NCBI RefSeq assembly: GCF_029201445.1
Contig: NZ_CP102381.1
Span: forward strand, 1,116,001-1,180,000
Reading direction: 5' to 3'
From: Thiomicrorhabdus lithotrophica
Lineage (GTDB): Bacteria > Pseudomonadota > Gammaproteobacteria > Thiomicrospirales > Thiomicrospiraceae
DNA length: 64,000 bases
Each line of letters opens with the position of its first letter. Within the stretch, counting starts at the first letter, position 1. Shown here piece by piece: positions 42,237-50,952 of the stretch. Under the pieces are notes generated by a model, which made no database searches, was not told the DNA's origin, and was given only the letters and a program-made list of their open reading frames with translations. A program made the translations under genes and the position numbers.

Positions 42237-44776
42237 GTAAGCAAAAGATAGTGGTTATTGGGAATGGTATGGTTGGCCATAACTTTATAGAAAAATTAGT
42301 AGCCAGTGAAGGGTATGACAATTTTGAAGTACACACTTTTTGTGAAGAACCTCGTGTTGCTTATGATCGAGTCTATCTATCTTCGTATTTTTCGGGCAAG
42401 ACAGCTGAAGATTTGACCTTGGTAAAGCCTAAGTTTTACGAAAAGAATGGTGTCAATATTTACATTAATGATAAGGCTGTTGATATTGATCGTTCAGCCA
42501 AGACAGTAACATCGGAAGCGGGTATTACTATCTCTTACGATAAGTTGGTTATGGCGACGGGATCTTATCCTTTTGTTCCGCCAATAGAGGGGAACAATCG
42601 TGATGGCTGTTTAGTTTACCGCACCATTGAAGACTTAGACGCAATGAAAGAAGTGGCTGCTAGGGGTAAAGTAGGTGTAGTAGTGGGTGGTGGTTTGTTG
42701 GGTTTAGAAGCCGCCAAAGCATTAGTCGACTTAGGTTTAGATACGCACGTTGTTGAGTTTGCACCACGTTTAATGCCAGTTCAACTTGATGATGGTGGTG
42801 CGGCATTGCTTAAACGCAAAATAGAAAACCTTGGGGTAACCGTGCATACCTCTAAAGCGACGACCATGATTACCGATGGTCAACACTGCATGAATAAGAT
42901 GGTGTTTGCCGATGGAGAAGAGTTAGAGACCGATATGGTGCTATTTTCAGCCGGGATTCGTCCACGTGATGATTTAGGTGCCAAAGTGGGTTTAGAACTA
43001 GGTCCTCGTGGTGGAATATTAATTGATAATCAGTGCAGAACGAATGACCCTAATGTATTTGCAATTGGTGAGTGTGCTTTACACGACGGCATGATTTATG
43101 GCCTTGTTGCACCAGGGTATGCCATGGCGCAAGCGGTGGTTAATCAGTTAAATGCAGAACCTGGTAGTTTTGAGGGTGCGGATATGAGCACTAAGTTAAA
43201 ACTGATGGGAATTGACGTGGCTTCTATTGGTGATCCACATGGCAATGATGAAAATGCGCTTTCCTACGTTTATGAAAATGGGCCAGAAGAAATTTATAAA
43301 AAGATTGTTGTTACGCCGGATGGAAAAAAACTATTAGGCGCGGTATTAGTTGGCGATGCTGAAGACTTTGGAAACCTGCTACAAATTATGCTGAATGATA
43401 TGGATCTTCCTGATCATCCAGATATGTTGATTTTACCAAATCGTGATGGTGGAGGTTCTGAGTTGTTTGGACCTGATGCTTTGCCCGAAACAGCCCAACT
43501 TTGTTCGTGTTATGACGTTTCTAAAGGTGACATTGTTAACGCGATTGAAGGCGGATGTTGCACGATGGCGGATATTAAAGCAACCACAGAAGCGGGTACA
43601 GGGTGTGGAGGTTGTGTTCAGCTTGTTACCAATGTTTTGAACAGTGAATTAGAAAAACGCGGTGTCGAAGTCAATACAGATATCTGTGAGCACTTTGGCC
43701 ATACACGTCAAGAGCTGTATCACATTTGTCAGGTAGAAGAGATTAAAGACTTTGATACTTTATTATCAAAGCACGGTAAAGGTTGTGGTTGTGAAGTTTG
43801 TAAGCAAGCCGTTGGGAGTATTTTTGCTTCCCTTTGGAACTCCTATGCACTTGAAGAAGATAAGATTGCTTTACAAGATACCAATGATAACTATCTTGGC
43901 AATATGCAGAAAGATGGAACTTACTCCGTTATTCCTCGTGTTCCTGGTGGTGAGATTACCCCGCAAAAGCTAATCGTTTTAGGTGAAGTTGCAACCAAAT
44001 ATAAACTGTATACCAAGGTAAACGGTGGTCAACGTATTGTTTTGTTTGGTGCGCAAATGAATGATTTACCGGCGATTTGGAAAACATTAATTGAAGCTGG
44101 TTTTGAATCAGGTCAAGCTTATGCAAAATCGTTGCGTACGGTTAAATCCTGTGTGGGTTCCACCTGGTGTCGTTTTGGTTTAGATGACTCTGTCACCATG
44201 GCGATTGCATTGGAAAATCGTTATAAAGGTCTCCGCTCTCCTCATAAATTGAAAATGGGGGTGTCGGGTTGTACACGAGAGTGTGCTGAAGCGCAGGCTA
44301 AAGATATAGGCCTTATTTCAACAGAAAATGGTTGGAATCTATTTGTATGCGGAAATGGCGGAATGAAACCGCGTCATGCCGACCTATTTGCAACGGATTT
44401 AACCACAGAGCAAGTTTTCAAATATGTGGATCGCTTACTGATGTTTTACATCAAAACCGCTGATCGTATGCAACGCACCGCAACTTGGATGGATAACCTT
44501 GAAGGAGGTTTAGCCTACCTTCAAGACGTCGTTATCAATGATTCGTTGGGTATGGGTGAGGCATTAGAAGCCCAAATGGAAGCATTACACAACACGTATA
44601 AATGTGACTGGAAAACGGCTATTGAAAATCCTGAATTTACCAAACGTTTCCGCTCATTTGTAAACGTAGATACACCAGCAGAACAGTTGTTTGTTCAAGA
44701 GCGTGGTCAGATTCGACCAGCAACAGAAGCTGAAAAGTTAGCTGGGATTGCGGTAGAGATTAAGCAAATCGCTTAA
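42233..44776 (+). CDS. nirB: NAD(P)H nitrite reductase large subunit
   Basis: The 847-residue enzyme reduces nitrite to ammonium with six electrons. It has a FAD/NAD domain (KIVVIGNGMVGHNF; VVVGGGLLGLEAAKAL), a BFD-type [2Fe-2S] domain (CSCYDVSKGDIV...TGCGGC), a second Cys pair (GCGCEVCKQ), then ferredoxin-half and siroheme-[4Fe-4S] domains with SCVGSTWCRFG and the Cys pair SGCTRECAEAQ and VCGNGG. The start overlaps the preceding gene by four bases. nirD follows; siroheme should come from cysG at 49.5 kb. Confidence 0.96.
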   Translation: MSKQKIVVIGNGMVGHNFIEKLVASEGYDNFEVHTFCEEPRVAYDRVYLSSYFSGKTAEDLTLVKPKFYEKNGVNIYINDKAVDIDRSAKTVTSEAGITISYDKLVMATGSYPFVPPIEGNNRDGCLVYRTIEDLDAMKEVAARGKVGVVVGGGLLGLEAAKALVDLGLDTHVVEFAPRLMPVQLDDGGAALLKRKIENLGVTVHTSKATTMITDGQHCMNKMVFADGEELETDMVLFSAGIRPRDDLGAKVGLELGPRGGILIDNQCRTNDPNVFAIGECALHDGMIYGLVAPGYAMAQAVVNQLNAEPGSFEGADMSTKLKLMGIDVASIGDPHGNDENALSYVYENGPEEIYKKIVVTPDGKKLLGAVLVGDAEDFGNLLQIMLNDMDLPDHPDMLILPNRDGGGSELFGPDALPETAQLCSCYDVSKGDIVNAIEGGCCTMADIKATTEAGTGCGGCVQLVTNVLNSELEKRGVEVNTDICEHFGHTRQELYHICQVEEIKDFDTLLSKHGKGCGCEVCKQAVGSIFASLWNSYALEEDKIALQDTNDNYLGNMQKDGTYSVIPRVPGGEITPQKLIVLGEVATKYKLYTKVNGGQRIVLFGAQMNDLPAIWKTLIEAGFESGQAYAKSLRTVKSCVGSTWCRFGLDDSVTMAIALENRYKGLRSPHKLKMGVSGCTRECAEAQAKDIGLISTENGWNLFVCGNGGMKPRHADLFATDLTTEQVFKYVDRLLMFYIKTADRMQRTATWMDNLEGGLAYLQDVVINDSLGMGEALEAQMEALHNTYKCDWKTAIENPEFTKRFRSFVNVDTPAEQLFVQERGQIRPATEAEKLAGIAVEIKQIA

Positions 44777-44792
44777 TTTAATCTAGAAATAT

Positions 44793-44806
44793 AAGCAGGC
44801 CTGGTT
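44793..44806. repeat. Weak palindrome copy, intergenic
   Basis: AAGCAGGCCTGGTT, three mismatches, 11 bp before the exact copy at 44817. It is the only close pair of copies in the window. Confidence 0.55.
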
Positions 44807-44816
44807 ATATTGAAGT

Positions 44817-44830
44817 TACCAGGCCTGGTA
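44817..44830. repeat. TACCAGGCCTGGTA palindrome, exact, intergenic
   Basis: Exact copy in the 74-bp gap between nirB and nirD, just before the nirD ribosome site. Confidence 0.9.
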
Positions 44831-44850
44831 GAAAGACAAGGAATGTAAAT

Positions 44851-45171
44851 ATGAGTGAATTTATTCAAGTTTGTTCAACTAATGATTTGGTCAAAAACTC
44901 AGGTGTCGCCGCCTTAATTAATGGTACACAAGTGGCGCTGTTTTATATTAACGACGAAGTTTATGCTTTGAATAATTATGATCCAATCGGTAAAGCGAAT
45001 GTGATGTCTCGTGGAATGATAGGCGATTTAAAAGGTGAGTTAATGGTGGCGGCGCCATTGCAGAAGCAACACTATAGCTTGAAAACAGGGGTTTGTATGG
45101 ATGTTGAAGGTGTTTCTATTCCAAGCTACGAAGCTAAAATTGAAAACAATCAGGTATTTGTAAAGTTATAA
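44851..45171 (+). CDS. nirD: Nitrite reductase small subunit
   Basis: The 106-residue protein is Rieske-like in fold but lacks the Cys/His cluster ligands, as NirD does (YALNNYDPIGKANVMSRGMIGDLKGELMVAAPLQKQHYSLKTG). It partners NirB. ACAAGGAATGTAA precedes the ATG. The intergenic gap before it holds two palindrome copies. Confidence 0.93.
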   Translation: MSEFIQVCSTNDLVKNSGVAALINGTQVALFYINDEVYALNNYDPIGKANVMSRGMIGDLKGELMVAAPLQKQHYSLKTGVCMDVEGVSIPSYEAKIENNQVFVKL

Positions 45172-45233
45172 ACCTTATGTTTGATGTCTTGCTATTGACG
45201 TCACTCATTATGCAATCTTAAAGAAGAATATTT

Positions 45234-47939
45234 ATGTCAATGACAGAAACTTCAACAATCCAAACAACTTGCCCATATTGTGGAGTAGGTTGTGGAATGG
45301 ATATATCACCTAAACCAGAAAAAAATAGCCGTAGTAATAAGCTTGCAGGCTTTGAAGTAAAAGTGATTGGCTCTGAGTTTCACCCAGCAAACTTTGGTAA
45401 GTTGTGCGTTAAAGGTTCTTCTGCAGGCGAAACGGTGGATTTTGATGGGCGTATGCTTAATCCTCAAGTGAATGGGGAAGTCGTTTCTTGGGATTCTGCA
45501 TTGAGCACCGTTGCAGACAAGTTTCGTTCAGTGATAGATGAACATGGTTCTGATGCGGTTGCATTTTATGTTTCCGGTCAATTGTTGACCGAAGATTATT
45601 ATGTGGCTAATAAATTGATTAAGGGCTTTCTTGGGACTGCGAATATCGACACGAATTCACGTTTATGTATGGCTTCTGCTGTAGTAGGTTATAAAAGAGC
45701 CTTTGGTTCCGATACCGTACCGTGTTCTTACGAGGATTTAGAACAAGCAGAATTAATTGTATTTGTCGGTTCCAATGCTGCCTGGGCCCACCCAATAGTT
45801 TATCAACGTATTGCTGCAGAAAAACGTCGTCGTCCAGATATGAAAATTGTGGTGGTTGATCCACGCAAAACAGCAACCTGCGATATTGCTGATTTACACC
45901 TCAATCTTAAGCCTGGTACCGATGCCGTTTTATTTAATGGACTTTTGGCACAGTTGTCTAAATCACCAGCGTTGAATCAAGGATATATCAATGCTCACAC
46001 TGAAGGATTTGCTGATGCCATTGCTAAAGCGGTAGAGCGACAAGGTACTATTGAAAAAGTTGCAGAGCAATGTGAACTTTCCGTTGAGGATTTGAGTCAG
46101 TTTTATAATTGGGTCATTGAAAATGACAAAATGGTTAGCCTTTACTCGCAGGGAGTAAATCAGTCCTCTTCGGGTGTAGATAAATCGAATGCCATTATTA
46201 ACTGCCATTTGGCAACCGGCAGAATTGGTAAAGAAGGTATGGGGCCGTTTTCTATTACGGGCCAGCCAAACGCAATGGGCGGGCGTGAAGTAGGTGGTTT
46301 AGCGAATCAATTAGCAGCACACATGGATTTTAATAAGCCAGAGAGTATTGATAAGGTTGCTCGCTTTTGGAAAGCGGAGAATATGGCGCAAGAGAATGGC
46401 TTAAAAGCTATTGATATGTTCAATGCCGTGGCTGATAAAAAAATCAAAGCCATTTGGATTATGAATACCAACCCTGTAGTTTCTATGCCTGATGCAGATG
46501 CGGTTAAAAAAGCATTGCAAGACTGTGAGATGGTGGTGGTTTCAGACTGTATGCAAAATACCGATACCACACAGGTGGCAGATGTGCTTTTCCCCGCACT
46601 GACTTGGGGTGAAACTGATGGTTCAGTGACCAATTCTGACAGAACCATTTCTAGGCAACGTAAGTTTATGCAGGGCCCAGAAAATGCTAGAGCAGACTGG
46701 TGGATTATGACTCAAGTAGCTCATAAACTTGGGCTTGCAGATAAGTTTCAGTATGAATCTGCTGCTGATATATTCAGAGAGCATGCTGCGCTATCTGGTT
46801 TTGAAAATGATGGCTCGCGTGATTTTGATATCTCGCTACTAGAAAACATGACGGATGGAGAATATTCCTCCATGCAGCCTTTTCAGTGGCCATTAACGGC
46901 TGATAAACGGCATGGCACTAAAAGAATGTTTGAAGATAATTACTTCTTTACACCGAGCGGAAAAGCACAGTTTATTGCGATTACACCAAAAGCACCTGTT
47001 CACCCAACTACTAAAGAATACCCTTTTATACTAAACACAGGGCGTGTGCGTGATCAGTGGCATACCATGACTCGTACCGCTAAAACCGCTAAGTTAATGG
47101 CGCACACGGATGAACCTTATGTCATGGTGCATCCTGCAGATGCAACTGATAATAAGTTAATGGAAGGCGAGCTGGCCAAGGTTGAAAATGAATTAGGTTT
47201 AGTCATTGCGAGAGTTAGAATTGACCGAGGTCAAAGAAAGGGCAGTCTATTTGTTCCTATTCATTGGACAGCGCAGTATGCCAGTCATGGTCGTGTTGAC
47301 GTATTAGTTCAACCCGTTGGTGATCCACTTTCAGGCCAGCCAGAATCAAAACATAGCCCTGTGAAAATTGCACCTTATTATGCCAAGTGGCACGGTTTTA
47401 TTTTAAGTCGTGAGCCGATTAATACTGATGGGTTAGAGTACTGGGTAAAAGTGAAAGGTAAGCAATTTTATCGTTATGAGATTGCCGGAGAAAGCGCTAT
47501 TGAAAACTACCAGGCCTGGTCAAATTCATTTTTAGATAAAACTGGTGATATTTTGGATTATGAAGATGCGAGCCAAAAACGCTACCGTTCAGCACGTATA
47601 GAAAATGGCAAACTGCAAACCGTTGCATTTATTGCGCCTTCAACAGAACTGCCTCCAAGAAGTTGGTTAGGAAGTTTATTCGCTAATGAAATAATTGATT
47701 CTAAAACGCGTTTAAATCTTTTAGCTGGTCAGTTATCAGGGGCTAAAGATGAAGGTAAAATCATCTGTTCATGTTTTGGAGTTGGTATTAATACTATTGT
47801 TGAAGCGATTAAGAAAGATAAATTGACGACGGTTGAAGCGATTGGGCAGGCGCTAAAGGCAGGAACCAATTGTGGGTCTTGTATACCTGAGTTAACTGAA
47901 ATTTTGACAGTAGAACAGGCTAAAGAATTAACATCATAA
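45234..47939 (+). CDS. nasA: Assimilatory nitrate reductase catalytic subunit with C-terminal BFD domain
   Basis: This 901-residue molybdopterin (bis-MGD) enzyme reduces nitrate to nitrite in the cytosol. The N-terminal [4Fe-4S] motif is CPYCGVGCGMD...KLCVKGSS. Molybdopterin-oxidoreductase and dinucleotide-binding domains follow (PFILNTGRVRDQWHTMTRTAKT). Residues from about 845 are a BFD-like [2Fe-2S] domain (IICSCFGVGINTIVEAI...TNCGSCIPEL), the electron entry site in proteobacterial NasA. No Tat signal is present. A palindrome copy encodes YQAW in the linker region. Confidence 0.95.
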   Translation: MSMTETSTIQTTCPYCGVGCGMDISPKPEKNSRSNKLAGFEVKVIGSEFHPANFGKLCVKGSSAGETVDFDGRMLNPQVNGEVVSWDSALSTVADKFRSVIDEHGSDAVAFYVSGQLLTEDYYVANKLIKGFLGTANIDTNSRLCMASAVVGYKRAFGSDTVPCSYEDLEQAELIVFVGSNAAWAHPIVYQRIAAEKRRRPDMKIVVVDPRKTATCDIADLHLNLKPGTDAVLFNGLLAQLSKSPALNQGYINAHTEGFADAIAKAVERQGTIEKVAEQCELSVEDLSQFYNWVIENDKMVSLYSQGVNQSSSGVDKSNAIINCHLATGRIGKEGMGPFSITGQPNAMGGREVGGLANQLAAHMDFNKPESIDKVARFWKAENMAQENGLKAIDMFNAVADKKIKAIWIMNTNPVVSMPDADAVKKALQDCEMVVVSDCMQNTDTTQVADVLFPALTWGETDGSVTNSDRTISRQRKFMQGPENARADWWIMTQVAHKLGLADKFQYESAADIFREHAALSGFENDGSRDFDISLLENMTDGEYSSMQPFQWPLTADKRHGTKRMFEDNYFFTPSGKAQFIAITPKAPVHPTTKEYPFILNTGRVRDQWHTMTRTAKTAKLMAHTDEPYVMVHPADATDNKLMEGELAKVENELGLVIARVRIDRGQRKGSLFVPIHWTAQYASHGRVDVLVQPVGDPLSGQPESKHSPVKIAPYYAKWHGFILSREPINTDGLEYWVKVKGKQFYRYEIAGESAIENYQAWSNSFLDKTGDILDYEDASQKRYRSARIENGKLQTVAFIAPSTELPPRSWLGSLFANEIIDSKTRLNLLAGQLSGAKDEGKIICSCFGVGINTIVEAIKKDKLTTVEAIGQALKAGTNCGSCIPELTEILTVEQAKELTS
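47508..47521. repeat. TACCAGGCCTGGTC palindrome copy, one mismatch, in coding sequence
   Basis: In nasA, read as YQAW. Confidence 0.85.
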
Positions 47940-47943
47940 ATAG

Positions 47944-47982
47944 AAAAAGCCCTAGTACCAAGCCTGGTAACTAGGGCTTTTG
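47944..47982. terminator. nasA / soxZ bidirectional terminator built around a palindrome copy
   Basis: AAAAGCCCTAG and CTAGGGCTTTT flank TACCAAGCCTGGTA (47956-47969, one mismatch), giving one long hairpin with flanking A- and T-runs. The palindrome forms the top of the stem. Confidence 0.85.
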
Positions 47983-48001
47983 AGTTTTTGACGTTAAATA
48001 G

Positions 48002-48313
48002 TTACTTCAGTTTAATTGAAGAAGAACCTTTATCGCCTGTGTTATCCGTTAGGTTAACGCTGACTTCATCACCAGCGTTAGCTTTAACCTTAACAGCCAT
48101 ATATGGATTGGCCGAAACTGCACCAGACCATTGAGCATCTACGGCTTTAGTTCCGTTAACAGATACTTCTACCATATCAATGTATTTTGCTGGATACGGT
48201 TTTCCAGTTTTTTTGTTCATTCGCACACCAGATTCCATTGGGTGTTTAATTAAAGCCTTTACTTCAGCGATACCGCCTTTTGATTTTCCACGCATTCTAA
48301 TTTTAATAGTCAT
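48002..48313 (-). CDS. soxZ: Sulfur-carrier subunit SoxZ
   Basis: The 103-residue protein has the SoxZ immunoglobulin-like fold (IKIRMRGKSKGGIAEVKALIKHPMESGVRMNKKTGKPYPAKYIDMVEVSVNG). SoxYZ holds thiosulfate sulfur on the SoxY swinging-arm Cys during oxidation by the periplasmic Sox complex. It follows soxY by about 70 bp. No soxXABCD is in the window; scattered sox genes are usual in Thiomicrospira-type genomes. Confidence 0.95.
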   Translation of the reverse strand: MTIKIRMRGKSKGGIAEVKALIKHPMESGVRMNKKTGKPYPAKYIDMVEVSVNGTKAVDAQWSGAVSANPYMAVKVKANAGDEVSVNLTDNTGDKGSSSIKLK

Positions 48314-48381
48314 CTTGTTATCCTTTTGATGTCTTTAAATATATTCTTTCAATTTTGTTTCAGTAATTAGGTAAGGGGGAG

Positions 48382-48852
48382 TTAACCTCCACATCCACCA
48401 ATCGTTACTTTAACTTCTTGTTCAGCTTTCAGTAGTTTCCCACCAGCTTTAACAACGGCAATAACATTCATTGTTTGACCCATTTTGATACGTGTAGAAA
48501 CGTAACCAACTGCACCAGCACCAAATGTGTATTCACATGCTAGAGGCATAGGGTTTTTAGAAGCCAGGATAGCGATAGATTCAACACCATCGATACCTGA
48601 AGCATCAACAGTTACAGGCGTTACCGCACCATTTTCTGCAATAGCAGGGGCTTTAAGTTTGATGTCACCAGAATCAGCTGTGCTTGCAGAACCAAATACA
48701 CTAGATAGTGCGTCATCAGTCGTCTTGGCGCTGAATGCTTTTGAGTTCCAGTCAGCAGCTAATACTGTGCTAGGTGTTAGAAGACCAGCGTTAACAGCTA
48801 CAGCTGCAGCGCCAGTGGCTAAAGTATTTTTTAGAAATGATCTACGTTTCAT
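48382..48852 (-). CDS. soxY: Sulfur-carrier subunit SoxY
   Basis: The 156-residue protein has a Tat signal (MKRRSFLKNTLATGAAAVAVNAGLLTPSTVLAA) and ends with the GGCGG arm that carries the substrate on its Cys. The start is the ATG at 48852 (complement): AGGAG lies ten bases upstream of it, and an in-frame GTG seven codons earlier would put that site inside the gene. With SoxZ it is exported as a folded pair. Divergent from cysG across a 680-bp gap. Confidence 0.95.
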   Translation of the reverse strand: MKRRSFLKNTLATGAAAVAVNAGLLTPSTVLAADWNSKAFSAKTTDDALSSVFGSASTADSGDIKLKAPAIAENGAVTPVTVDASGIDGVESIAILASKNPMPLACEYTFGAGAVGYVSTRIKMGQTMNVIAVVKAGGKLLKAEQEVKVTIGGCGG

Positions 48853-49172
48853 AACAATCGAACTCCTGTTCACAAATTAAAATCATGGAATGTTTAATCC
48901 CCTTCTGGTGATGTTGTTTGGATATTAGAGGGGGCTAATGTTTCCTTAACTACAGATTAATGATTTGAATCCATAACGCAAGTAGATTATTTGCACATGT
49001 CTGGAATTGATAAAAGTATTGAGAGAGGGGTTTTTAATAAAATAATTAATAATTTCAATATATTACCAATATTTTCTATATTTATTATATTCTGCAAAGT
49101 TTAATGTATCGTCACTATTTGTTAAGAATTTAAAATCGATGCTTAAGTAAAAAACGGTGGTATGAGGACAAT

Positions 49173-49186
49173 TACCAGGCCTGGTC
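49173..49186. repeat. TACCAGGCCTGGTC palindrome copy, one mismatch, intergenic
   Basis: Lies between soxY and cysG. Confidence 0.85.
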
Positions 49187-49407
49187 ATTACGTTTAATTC
49201 AGTTTTTCTAAATGACTTGAATACTTAGCTCTTAGGACTAATGTGTTTTAATTGTTGTCCTGGTTTTTCTTATTATCTAAGACCGTCTAATGAGCTCATA
49301 AACGGGTAAAGGCTTCTACGCTCAAATAGGCACTTACATTTATTTTTCTTTGGTCCGTGACTAAGTGTGCAAAGGTCACTATTTTAATCGTTCTATTGTG
49401 GACGTGA

Positions 49408-49424
49408 TTGCACCAAAGAAGTAT
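49408..49424 (+). promoter_or_regulatory. TTGCACCAAA motif upstream of cysG
   Basis: Shares the TTGCACCAAA core with the sites upstream of nasT1 and, less completely, the nirB unit. Possible NtrC half-site. The right half is not conserved. Confidence 0.3.
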
Positions 49425-49552
49425 GTTCTTTCAGTTGTTTTTAAGGTGTTTTACAAGCAATTAGATTTAAATTCATGATTTAATGGTGTAATTATTTTAT
49501 GGATAATTAATTGTTTTGTTTCATGTATTAATCTAATTAGGAATGAGTCAAA

Positions 49553-50950
49553 GTGGACTATTTACCGATATTCGTCAATATTAAAAATCAGCACTGTTTA
49601 ATCATTGGTGGTGGCGCTGTCGCAGCTAGAAAGGCAGATTTGTTTATAAAGTCTGGGGCAATTGTAACTGTGATTGCTCCTGAGCTTAAAACTGAGATGA
49701 AACACCATTTATCTCATGGCAAAATTGTTTGGCAGATGGATAGTTTTTCTGAAGCACTTCTTGAGAATATCTCTAAACCTAAATATGTCATTTCTGCAAC
49801 AGATGATGAAGAAATTAACCAAGCGGTGTATCACTATTGTCAGTCTAATAATATTCCAGTTAATGTAGCAGACCAAACAGAATACTGTGATTTCATTCTG
49901 CCAGCTATCGTTGATAGGTCACCGATGACCATTGCTGTTTCAACCGGGGGACGTTCTCCCGTTCTTGCTAGAGTTATGAAAGCGCGATTGGAAACGATGA
50001 TTCCTGCTGGTTTTGGACGTTTAACCGATTTGGTTGGGCGTTATCGTCAAAAGGTCAAAGATGCTATTGTCGATTTAGATGGACGTAAGGCTTTTTGGGA
50101 AAAGTTATTAGACAGTAGCTTTATTGATAAGACCGTTCAAGGTCGTATTGAAGAGGCGGAAAATTACATACAATCAGAAATTGACTATGTTGAAAAGTCT
50201 GGTCAAGAGATCCCAGTGGGTGAGGTTTATTTGATTGGAGCAGGTCCAGGCGACCCTGATTTAATGACTTTTAAAGGATTAAGGCTTTTACAGCAAGCGG
50301 ATGTGATTTTATATGACCGCTTAGTCGCACCAGAAATTATAGAGATGGCTAGACGTGAAGCAGAACGCATTTATGTCGGTAAAAAAGATAAATGGCATAA
50401 AGTCGAACAGCTGGATATTAGCCAGATGATGGTAGATTTAGCAAAGCAGGGTAAAAGGGTCGCGCGTTTAAAAGGTGGGGACCCTTACATATTTGGACGT
50501 GGCGCAGAAGAAGCGGAAATATTGGTACAAAACGACGTTCCATTTGAAGTTGTACCAGGTATCACAGCTGCTGCAGGCTGCTCTGCTTATGCTGGTTTTC
50601 CATTAACGCACAGAGAGTTTGCACAGTCGGTTTCATTAGTTACCGGTCATCAACAAGCTGGAGCAGAAGGCATTGATTATGCGCGTTTAGCGCAATCTGG
50701 CGACACGATGGTGTTTTATATGGGAATAAAAAACGCGCCTAAAATACAGGCAGGCCTGGTAGAACAAGGATTGAGTCCTCAAACGCCTGCAGCCATTATT
50801 GAAAAAGGCACGACGGCTGACCAGAAAGTAACGGTTACCACTTTAGATAAATTAGCGTTAACCATAGAAGAAAACCGAATTAAGCCACCTGCATTGTTAG
50901 TTGTGGGTGAGGTGATTAATGTTAGAAATAGATTAGTAAAGAACCTTTAA
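49553..50950 (+). CDS. cysG: Siroheme synthase CysG
   Basis: The 465-residue trifunctional enzyme has an N-terminal dehydrogenase/ferrochelatase (PIFVNIKNQHCLIIGGGAVAARKADLFIKSGA) and a C-terminal uroporphyrinogen methyltransferase (VYLIGAGPGDPDLMTFKGLRLLQQADVILYDRLV, GGDPYIFGRGAEEAE). It makes siroheme for NirB and sulfite reductase. Start GTG at 49553 with AGGAATGAG upstream. A weak palindrome at 50748 encodes AGLV. The next gene begins 2 bp after the stop. Confidence 0.96.
   Translation: MDYLPIFVNIKNQHCLIIGGGAVAARKADLFIKSGAIVTVIAPELKTEMKHHLSHGKIVWQMDSFSEALLENISKPKYVISATDDEEINQAVYHYCQSNNIPVNVADQTEYCDFILPAIVDRSPMTIAVSTGGRSPVLARVMKARLETMIPAGFGRLTDLVGRYRQKVKDAIVDLDGRKAFWEKLLDSSFIDKTVQGRIEEAENYIQSEIDYVEKSGQEIPVGEVYLIGAGPGDPDLMTFKGLRLLQQADVILYDRLVAPEIIEMARREAERIYVGKKDKWHKVEQLDISQMMVDLAKQGKRVARLKGGDPYIFGRGAEEAEILVQNDVPFEVVPGITAAAGCSAYAGFPLTHREFAQSVSLVTGHQQAGAEGIDYARLAQSGDTMVFYMGIKNAPKIQAGLVEQGLSPQTPAAIIEKGTTADQKVTVTTLDKLALTIEENRIKPPALLVVGEVINVRNRLVKNL
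50748..50761. repeat. Weak palindrome copy in coding sequence
   Basis: AGGCAGGCCTGGTA, three mismatches, all in the first arm, in cysG, read as AGLV. Confidence 0.55.
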
Positions 50951-50952
50951 AA

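Larger units (their letters stand above)
48853..49552. other. Long divergent intergenic region soxY-cysG
   Basis: It contains one palindrome copy (49173), a TTGCACCAAA motif (49408) and a weak GG-N10-GT element (49501-49514). It is very AT-rich between 49030 and 49140. I saw no credible coding frame. Confidence 0.55.
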
